This document shows, one piece after another, positions 15,101 through 18,123 of a stretch of DNA of 18,123 nucleotides; the first letter of the stretch is position 1; every line of letters begins with the position of its first letter. The notes beneath the pieces were generated by a model. It saw nothing but the letters and a program-made list of their open reading frames with translations, did not search any database and had not been told where the DNA came from. Source of the stretch: an uncultured Clostridia bacterium (lineage in GTDB: Bacteria > Bacillota > Clostridia > Oscillospirales > Ruminococcaceae); assembly GCA_937901465.1 (NCBI GenBank), contig CALGTU010000178.1, positions 1 through 18,123 on the forward strand. The letters are read 5' to 3'. A program made the translations under genes and the position numbers.

Positions 15101-15335
15101 AATCGAAAGATTTGATGAAGATGCAGCAACTATCACACTCAAAAAGGGAAAACTTCTTACCATAGGCAGAGGCGGAAGCGGAACAAAAACAATCACAATA
15201 AATCTTGATGTTCCCGTAACCGCAAAGACAAAGGTAGGAACAGTTGCTTCAGGAACTTACAATGGAAACTTTGTCGGCGGAAATGTTGACATTGCCGTTG
15301 AAGGAACTACAATCTATGCATATCCCAAAGCATAA
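9144..15335 (+). CDS. Giant secreted protein: signal peptide, acidic Thr/Pro repeats, transglutaminase-like domain, six tandem ~265-residue units
   Basis: 2063 residues. A Sec signal peptide (RKKKFGIIRKRILSLLLATM..., likely cut after VFA near residue 33) is followed by an acidic linker with six TPEETD decapeptides (residues 50-105). Residues about 170-460 are a transglutaminase-like domain with triad C341 (KAVCESYAKCF), H371 (GGGHAWNQV) and D390 (NVDVTWDD). From about residue 470 to the end the sequence is beta-rich, with many Asn, Thr, Val and Ile, as in beta-helix or adhesin-like proteins. It is made of six diverged units with anchors at 477, 751, 1017, 1278, 1543 and 1823. There is no LPxTG, SLH, choline-binding or transmembrane anchor, so it is released or held non-covalently. 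Transglutaminase-like domains of this type may act as proteases or cross-linkers, and the true activity is unknown. AGGAGG lies 8 bases before the ATG. Confidence 0.88.
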   Translation: MRKKKFGIIRKRILSLLLATMMISSSAVTVFATDDLSLSGDVTTTITEQTPEETDVPDETPEETDVPEETPEETDVTDETPEETDVTDETPEETDVPEETPEETDDQMFGGKVTYHYISDDPGGDLLPYEYYGIQYDADTMAEMSDGISEVPSYYASYYSSEVRYNSSVGYNSLTQEQKKAYDYIYAAACEIDESTDNAILNEENSKYYFGVKAFPEAVDIDRDSLFTTYLAFYKDNPQFFWLGHHYGYSHVESPTMKITGIAFGIDSTASDYADGDYRMQIKEEIFTEVETVLEGAEDYGNDYTREWYIHNYLCEKTVYDLAGDHAHDISGLIVDGKAVCESYAKCFQLFMNALDIDVMYITGTSNGGGHAWNQVGLVNDGEIEWYNVDVTWDDQKTGYKYNYFNVVDSDGSSYDFTNGNSAGNKHTPDPVTSEEYVYSPKTCNSTTYSYKNHAKNYMLAPDYAVAKIGETEYRYLDQAIEESEEGDTIVLLNNAIYDGATMPEHALTIDCNGYTIDFVQSLDMNADLTIKNTSGFDLDMCSFDLTYYEYIFLNDNTLSFEGTWNGYFPVIVSGYIENSNNEDSGKVVIDLENENEFAIMNMVGVENIIIADNEYASFFAGFELGDVVVGENSVLSTFWEAGSIASIDIPETSYLEVSSAVHDAFFIIHDTIQDTVIIKAANMEEGLPSLITRLNYSVDTFKFFHITENGETEYYITMEIGNEGQHIYKPFKTADFTISDGTDSVKRCTFREALEYVGEQEADSQTTYTITYTGTEETVCITEDVVFDIPENCSLNIKGSKYQFEGNVSFAEGYKEVSFIDSDVKFIRNSISGNNGTISFQNTKGVFDGCTVSRTSLTVFFWSDVEIIDSKNTNLVTDFSMVSLGGESKLSIGDYTFISELASYSPDNIINLNAGKAEILSLRTFEDGSFIFNINSDSVIITVNNISLASGKVLIHSASAKKGQKIMNVPDDYSAFFTTDMKNAAGEPFSVVYRAGTLVYDVPVYRLEGVGIFSEWSDILSYINKNGSSSSDYEVTLLCDVEINSLTLPSTTKANSITFSGEDMTYTGTSLKLPVTTTFECNLNAENTAITASKNVTLKNADIKSITGTTASEMTVSGDVFVGTMKTFKKVDATEGSIVAETNVTVTDFIGNLTATTPKTVVSIAKAYDAEIKLVSDANEKFAKVTVNEVAEDETLTVTIVNAEREVIPVSGGTVILYTSGKDISEKVEITNVMENDGELKAYYYAKSKTVKAEWPYAATLTYEEEGEEVSVDCPNLDRAFDIINAKKDNTKNYIITLNVSTDYTSMTLPTYANSITFDADEYEYTTFTYTGTTLKLPVNTYFNCKFIAENTAITASKDVYISNATVKSITGTRNSNLGVTGTLNAESVKTFSVVDAITGEIVAETNVTVTDFIGNLTATTPKTVVSIAKAYDANIKLVSDANEKFAKVTVNDVAEGEEVVVSVVDGNDELISFFSNTPVLYSSSDIAENVTIVNETANENPLSAYYVKAKKAVYVGYEEAVLAVYVDVNDTDVFEKYFTNLEEAIAYIPLDSLYVSINVKDNVRVEKLSFPKYKNCNMEFIGEDNAILLDNVTSVPIACAINFYDLIIDSTKSFKINATGELYLENVLIYSEMTANITASDNVILKDFSAWNLASISGKGTKDIAYYGMNNIDYKLSGFGEVIFCDDSSTTISNAVTIKDAVYGMDTLVNLLPGANVKFTDVYDANGDVSMEMFYCSGNVLPVTITGEVYGNIILKHQTKFTSGQQLLVASKADLSSFTIYKASCPDEKDYVLTRKSGKVYIKPVLLEVSDGVNNYGYAEWTDFVAMVNENNDSEAYYNVTLLGDYNVGGALTMPKAGYYSKIMISSEEDNVYDLTFTGGIKQTGNMVLENLNMKSVNTRGVESAYTITMGKYNINSSNVDFGKAKFSGASSKDNAVLWGNIGGNITVTDIILSDTTVTGTVKTSKNLVVSGDVVFENTVNVYGIERFDEDAATITLKKGKLLTIGRGGSGTKTITINLDVPVTAKTKVGTVASGTYNGNFVGGNVDIAVEGTTIYAYPKA
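9291..9458 (+). repeat. 30-bp tandem repeat encoding an acidic decapeptide, 5.6 copies
   Basis: Six consecutive copies start at 9291, 9321, 9351, 9381, 9411 and 9441 (the last partial). Each encodes TPEETDV followed by P or T, then D or E, then E. Most differences are silent or swap Pro/Thr and Asp/Glu. The segment lies between the signal peptide and the catalytic domain, so it is probably an extended, highly charged spacer outside the cell. Copy number may vary between strains. Confidence 0.9.
12558..12656 (+). repeat. 99-bp exact direct repeat, copy 1 (unit 3 of the secreted protein)
   Basis: Bases 12558-12656 are identical to 13350-13448, at an offset of 792 bp (264 codons). After a short mismatch another 44-base identical run follows. 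Flanking parts of the units are similar but diverged. Confidence 0.92.
13350..13448 (+). repeat. 99-bp exact direct repeat, copy 2 (unit 4 of the secreted protein)
   Basis: Second copy of the segment at 12558-12656, same strand and same reading frame. It encodes the ETNVTVTDFIGNLTATT region followed by KTVVSIAKAYDA. Confidence 0.92.
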
Positions 15336-15356
15336 TTCCATTATTGCTTAAAACAA

Positions 15357-15390
15357 AAAAGACTATCGTAAATCCTTACGATAGTCTTTT
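15357..15390. terminator. Terminator after the giant secreted protein gene
   Basis: AAAAGACTATCGTAA (15357-15371) pairs with TTACGATAGTCTTTT (15376-15390), loop ATCC, with T-rich sequence following. The stem is base-for-base identical to that at 7882-7917; only the loop differs. Confidence 0.87.
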
Positions 15391-15401
15391 TATTTGTTCT
15401 A

Positions 15402-15432
15402 TTGTGAGAAAAATACTTTTTTATGCTATAAT
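15402..15432 (+). promoter_or_regulatory. Promoter of the sigma/anti-sigma operon
   Basis: The -10 TATAAT (15427-15432) is preceded by TGC (extended -10). The best -35 is TTGTGA (15402-15407), with a long 19-bp spacer. This looks like a vegetative sigma-A promoter. I see no typical ECF-type AAC -35 motif. Confidence 0.5.
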
Positions 15433-15506
15433 AAAAATATATTTTTTTAAAAAACAGACTTTTTTCAAAACCCGATCGTTTATATATCAGAAAGGAGGAG
15501 AAAAGC

Positions 15507-15995
15507 GTGGAACAAAGCATGGATTTTTCAGTGGTGTATGAAAGAAATGTCGACAGCGTTTACAGAATATGTTTTATGCATTTAGGAAGTGTATCCGATG
15601 CTGAAGATGCCACGCAATCGGTATTTTTGAAGTACCTTAAACAAGAGAAGACTTTTTCCGATACATCTCACGAAAAGGCGTGGTTTATCGTTACGGCGAG
15701 AAATCATTGCCGTGATACTTTAAAATGCTGGTGGAGAAAAAACCGCGTTGACGAAGAAGAGATAAAGGAAAAAGCAGTTTATCCTGAGGATGACGATGAG
15801 GGAATACTCTTTGAAAAAATGAAGAAACTCTCTCCGAAGTACAAGGAGGTTTTATATCTTTATTATTACGAAGAATATTCCGTAAAAGAAATATCAGAGC
15901 TTATCGGCAAAAACGAAAGCACGATAAGAACTCGTCTTTCTGTCGGGAGAAAGAAACTGAAAGAAGAACTTGAAAATGGGGGTACATATAAATGA
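15507..15995 (+). CDS. ECF-type RNA polymerase sigma factor
   Basis: 162 residues with only the two domains of an ECF sigma factor. Region 2 (about 8-75): YERNVDSVYRICF, then DAEDATQSVFLKYL and AWFIVTARNHCRD. Region 4 (about 105-155): LSPKYKEVLYLYYYEEYSVK, then EISELIGKNESTIRTRLSVGRKKL, a clear helix-turn-helix for -35 binding. The GTG start at 15507 is chosen because AAAGGAGG ends 8 bases upstream; an ATG at 15519 would be too far. The stop overlaps the next start as ATGA, so translation is coupled to the probable anti-sigma factor. Its target promoters are unknown; the upstream giant secreted protein is a candidate by proximity only. Confidence 0.9.
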   Translation: MEQSMDFSVVYERNVDSVYRICFMHLGSVSDAEDATQSVFLKYLKQEKTFSDTSHEKAWFIVTARNHCRDTLKCWWRKNRVDEEEIKEKAVYPEDDDEGILFEKMKKLSPKYKEVLYLYYYEEYSVKEISELIGKNESTIRTRLSVGRKKLKEELENGGTYK

Positions 15996-16966
15996 ATGAG
16001 AAAAAAATGAATGCGGTATTCGAAAGAATGTCGCCGACAAAGGAGCAGAGAGAAAAGATGTTTGATAAAATAAATAAAGAAAATACAAGTGGAAACAAGA
16101 GAAGAAACATAAACTTTAAAAAAGTTCCTGCATTTATAGCAGCAGCGGCAGTTATCATAATGTCGACAACAACGGTTTATGCAACAAACGCTTTCGGCAT
16201 TGCGGATTTTCTGGGCAAGGTCTTTAAAGGAGGAGAAACCCTTGAAACTTCGGCTTATATTCCTTTAACAGAAAAAACATCAACAAACGCTGATGTTGAT
16301 ATGAATGTTTTAGGGGTAATCGCTTCTGAATCAAGCGTTAATGTTCTTGTTGAACTCACAAGAAACGACGGTAAGGATTTTCCCGAAAGATTCGAGTGTA
16401 TCGAAAGTGGCTTCCATTTCAATAATGCTGTATTCGGATTCGGGTCATCAAGAAGACACATAATAACAGAAGGCAATAAGGCGATAGTTCTTTTTAATGC
16501 AAATGTCTGCGGAAACACTGTTGACGGCGAAGAAGTAACTATAATAATGACCGATTTATGCGAAAGAGATATGGAAACGGTTTTCATAGAAGGCGAATGG
16601 AGTGTTACATTCGATGTAGAACAGACACTTGAGCCTATTTCTATAAAAGAAAAGACAACCGATGAGGGAATTGTTATTAAAAACGCAGAAATAACACCCC
16701 TTAGCATCTCGGTAACATTCGAAAATATCCCCGAAAAATATTATCAGAATGAAGACCCTTCAGCAAACGGATTTATGCCCTCTTGCGATGAATGTATCGT
16801 TGTTATGAAGGACGGCACAAAGATAGCGGCAACAGGCGGCGCAGGCGCTGCTTATGATATAGGCGAACACAGAACAGAATCTGAATTCACATTCAGCACA
16901 GTTATTGATATGAATGAAGTTGATTACATTTTAATCAAAGGCGAAAAACTCGAGATAGATAAGTGA
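15992..16966 (+). CDS. Probable anti-sigma factor, DUF4179-like single-pass membrane protein
   Basis: 324 residues. A charged N-terminal cytoplasmic segment (1 to about 45) would contact the sigma factor, and one transmembrane helix follows (about 47-65, VPAFIAAAAVIIMSTTTVYA). The helix leads into TNAFGIADFL and a large extracellular region rich in beta structure. This layout matches DUF4179 proteins, regularly encoded after ECF sigma genes in Clostridia. No zinc-binding HxxxCxxC anti-sigma motif is present, so the role rests on gene order and topology. It overlaps the sigma gene by 4 bases and is followed by a terminator. Confidence 0.78.
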   Translation: MNEKKMNAVFERMSPTKEQREKMFDKINKENTSGNKRRNINFKKVPAFIAAAAVIIMSTTTVYATNAFGIADFLGKVFKGGETLETSAYIPLTEKTSTNADVDMNVLGVIASESSVNVLVELTRNDGKDFPERFECIESGFHFNNAVFGFGSSRRHIITEGNKAIVLFNANVCGNTVDGEEVTIIMTDLCERDMETVFIEGEWSVTFDVEQTLEPISIKEKTTDEGIVIKNAEITPLSISVTFENIPEKYYQNEDPSANGFMPSCDECIVVMKDGTKIAATGGAGAAYDIGEHRTESEFTFSTVIDMNEVDYILIKGEKLEIDK

Positions 16967-16973
16967 TAACTTC

Positions 16974-17010
16974 AAAAATCCACCTCTTTGATTGAAAGGG
17001 GTGGATTTTT
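16974..17010 (+). terminator. Terminator of the sigma/anti-sigma operon
   Basis: AAAAATCCACCTCTTT (16974-16989) pairs with AAAGGGGTGGATTTTT (16995-17010), 16 bp with one T-G pair and a 5-base loop, ending in a T run. Confidence 0.87.
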
Positions 17011-17032
17011 TATAAATATCATAAGGAATTTC

Positions 17033-17061
17033 TTTACAGAACTATACTTTTATGGTAAAAT
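17033..17061 (+). promoter_or_regulatory. Promoter of the DUF6935-like gene
   Basis: TTTACA (17033-17038), 17-bp spacer, TAAAAT (17056-17061) preceded by TGG (extended -10). AAGGAGG follows at 17103-17109. Confidence 0.65.
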
Positions 17062-17118
17062 TATATTACGGATAATTCTTGCTTTACAAATCTGATTTTA
17101 TTAAGGAGGACTGACAAA

Positions 17119-17718
17119 ATGGGCATATTCGATTCACTTATCAAAGCGGCAGGCGATGTTTTACAGCAAGAACCTGCAAAACCGGAAACTACTACTGATT
17201 CAGAGGTAGGAAAGGGAAAGAACTATACAGAAACTTTCACATTCTCTGCATTGCCTAATAACCTTTCAGAATTACAGGCTATGCCTGAGGCATCACTTGA
17301 TTCTGCATTCAAAACAACAGCACTCACAATAGCAGTTCTTTGTTCTTATGAAAAAAATCCCGATGCTTGTATTGAAATGCTTAATTTCTTAAAAGGCCCC
17401 GCAGAAGTAAGCACATACGAAAAAGACTTTATCAAGGAACGCCTTAAAGATAAATACTATAAGACATTTTCTTTCTTTGAAGGCGCTACTCCCGAAAACA
17501 GCTATAAACCCAATACTCCTTATACTATAAAGGTAAGCGAAAACCCCTATTCATTCGATAACGAAAACTGGGCAACACTTTATGTAACAAGTGGTGGTGC
17601 TGATAATCCACGCCCCATAAAACTCAGAAAGAAACCCTCTACAAATCAGTGGTTTTTGAATGAAATCCAGTGCCTTTCTGATATCCGAATTCCCGTTGCA
17701 GAAGACCCCTGGGCATAA
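17119..17718 (+). CDS. DUF6935-like protein of unknown function
   Basis: 199 residues, no signal peptide or membrane segment. The N-terminus (MGIFDSLIKAAGDVLQQ) could be an amphipathic helix, then a Pro/Thr-rich linker to about residue 35. The globular part has LPNNLSELQAMPEA, ALTIAVLCSYEKNPDACIEM, LNFLKGPAEVSTYEKDFIKE, SFFEGATPENSY, SGGADNPRPIKLRKK and a C-terminal DIRIPVAEDPWA. I recall this combination from clostridial proteins filed as DUF6935, but this is from memory. The mixture resembles small proteins found near TerD- or SpoIVA-type stress genes, yet nothing adjacent supports a role. It has its own promoter, AAGGAGG 9 bases before the ATG, and a terminator directly after. Confidence 0.7.
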   Translation: MGIFDSLIKAAGDVLQQEPAKPETTTDSEVGKGKNYTETFTFSALPNNLSELQAMPEASLDSAFKTTALTIAVLCSYEKNPDACIEMLNFLKGPAEVSTYEKDFIKERLKDKYYKTFSFFEGATPENSYKPNTPYTIKVSENPYSFDNENWATLYVTSGGADNPRPIKLRKKPSTNQWFLNEIQCLSDIRIPVAEDPWA

Positions 17719-17725
17719 AGAAAAT

Positions 17726-17749
17726 GGCGTATGCAATTTTGCATACGCC
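17726..17749. terminator. Bidirectional terminator between convergent genes
   Basis: GGCGTATGCAA (17726-17736) is the exact reverse complement of TTGCATACGCC (17739-17749). Flanking A and T runs serve both directions: after the DUF6935-like stop at 17718 and after the TipAS-domain gene that ends at 17757 on the other strand. Confidence 0.82.
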
Positions 17750-17756
17750 TTTGTTT

Positions 17757-18123
17757 TTACTTTACATATTTTCTGACGCTATCCCTTACAAATTCTGCTG
17801 TGCCGTCGCCGTGTTTATCGATATTGTTTTTGAATCGTTCATCCAAGACATACATTTCAGCAAGACCTTTAAGGATTTCATCGGTGCAGTTGTAGAAATT
17901 TTCTGTTATATATTCCTGCAACTTCTTTACAAGCCCCTTAGCCTTATCGGGACTGTTTTTCATACATTCAGAAAATTCAGCAAAAATATCGTCCATTCCG
18001 CTTGTGATACTACTCCATTTCTCATCGGAATAGTCTTTTGTTTTTTCAAGGCTTTCTTTATCGTGTACAGCGTTAATTATCACGGGATGACCGTTTTTTG
18101 CAAATTCGATGGCAGTCGCCTTG
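17757..18123 (-). CDS. TipAS-domain protein (C-terminal part), probably a MerR-family regulator cut by the window edge
   Basis: The frame is open to base 18123, so the N-terminus is missing; the GTG at 18083 is unlikely to be the real start. The last ~95 residues match the TipAS ligand-binding fold: ESLEKTKDYSDEKW, MDDIFAEFSECMKNSPDKA, LVKKLQEYITENFYNCTDE, GLAEMYVLDERFKNNIDKHG and FVRDSVRKYV. In TipA-type regulators this globin-like domain binds hydrophobic peptides or antibiotics and follows a MerR DNA-binding domain and coiled coil, which should lie beyond the edge. The segment just before it (AIEFAKNGHPVIINAVHD) does not look like the usual ERWGDTxAY stretch, so this is a divergent member. 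It converges on the DUF6935-like gene with a shared terminator. Confidence 0.8.
   Translation of the reverse strand, partial: KATAIEFAKNGHPVIINAVHDKESLEKTKDYSDEKWSSITSGMDDIFAEFSECMKNSPDKAKGLVKKLQEYITENFYNCTDEILKGLAEMYVLDERFKNNIDKHGDGTAEFVRDSVRKYVK

Larger units (their letters stand above)
10572..15335 (+). repeat. Six diverged tandem protein units of 261-280 residues
   Basis: Each unit opens with a short helix-like motif: YLDQAIEES (L477), TFREALEYV (F751), EWSDILSYI (W1017), NLDRAFDII (L1278), NLEEAIAYI (L1543) and EWTDFVAMV (W1823). The spacings are 274, 266, 261, 265 and 280 residues, with 240 left after the last. In units 1, 3, 4, 5 and 6 a hydrophobic-Pro element (MP, LP, LP, FP, MP) follows 27-34 residues later, before a strand such as SITFSG or MEFIGE. 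The repeats are clear at protein level but mostly diverged in DNA, except units 3 and 4. Confidence 0.75.

Noticed and set aside
10572..15335. CRISPR-like or short satellite explanation for the repeats in the giant gene
   Set aside because: The period is about 792 bp, in frame and coding. There are no regular short repeats with unique spacers, and no cas genes anywhere in the window.
15344..15541. 65-codon frame between the giant gene and the sigma gene
   Set aside because: It runs through the terminator hairpin and promoter and overlaps the sigma gene in another frame. The translation is low complexity.

Overview
The window looks like the chromosome of a low-GC Gram-positive anaerobe of the class Clostridia. 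The support is AT-rich DNA, strong AAGGAGG-type ribosome binding sites, sigma-A promoters that often carry an extended TGn -10, a flavodiiron protein, a RelQ-type alarmone synthetase, a B12-riboswitch-controlled ECF substrate-binding component and a TipAS-type regulator. I do not try to name a genus. There is no phage, insertion sequence, CRISPR array, tRNA or rRNA in the window. It reads as ordinary chromosome with one very large secreted-protein gene.

Left part (1-2469). A flavodiiron protein cut by the window edge is divergently transcribed from a two-gene unit: a small alarmone (p)ppGpp synthetase and an alpha/beta hydrolase with a DUF4298-like tail. The divergent promoters flank a short inverted repeat. 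Centre-left (2447-4517). A PnuC-family vitamin or nucleoside transporter lies behind a leader with a convincing transcription attenuator, a candidate riboswitch whose ligand I cannot identify. It converges, with an 8-bp overlap, on an operon of a DUF4430 lipoprotein and an ECF S component, which is preceded by a cobalamin riboswitch. A perfect 30-bp palindrome ends both genes and gives both proteins the same C-terminus, TTVN.

Centre (4526-8935). A two-gene operon encodes a duplicated DUF1538 membrane protein and a protein of two fused PII-like domains, a transporter-plus-sensor arrangement reminiscent of AmtB-GlnK. Next come a GNAT/RibD-C fusion protein and, convergent to it, a PLP-dependent cysteine-synthase-family enzyme with atypical signature motifs.

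Right part (9058-18123). A 2063-residue exported protein has a signal peptide, an acidic Thr/Pro/Glu decapeptide repeat, a transglutaminase-like domain with an intact Cys-His-Asp triad, and six diverged tandem units of about 265 residues that fill the remaining 1590 residues. Units 3 and 4 share 99 bp of identical DNA. Its terminator stem is identical to the one after the GNAT/RibD-C gene 7.5 kb away. After it come an ECF-type sigma factor and its translationally coupled membrane partner (probable anti-sigma, DUF4179-like), a DUF6935-like protein, and the C-terminal part of a TipAS-domain protein that runs off the right edge.

Functionally the window mixes cofactor uptake (PnuC, B12), stress signalling (RelQ, sigma/anti-sigma, TipAS), PII-linked transport and one surface or secreted giant. 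The strongest leads are the pnuC leader, the six-unit repeat protein and the PII/DUF1538 pair.
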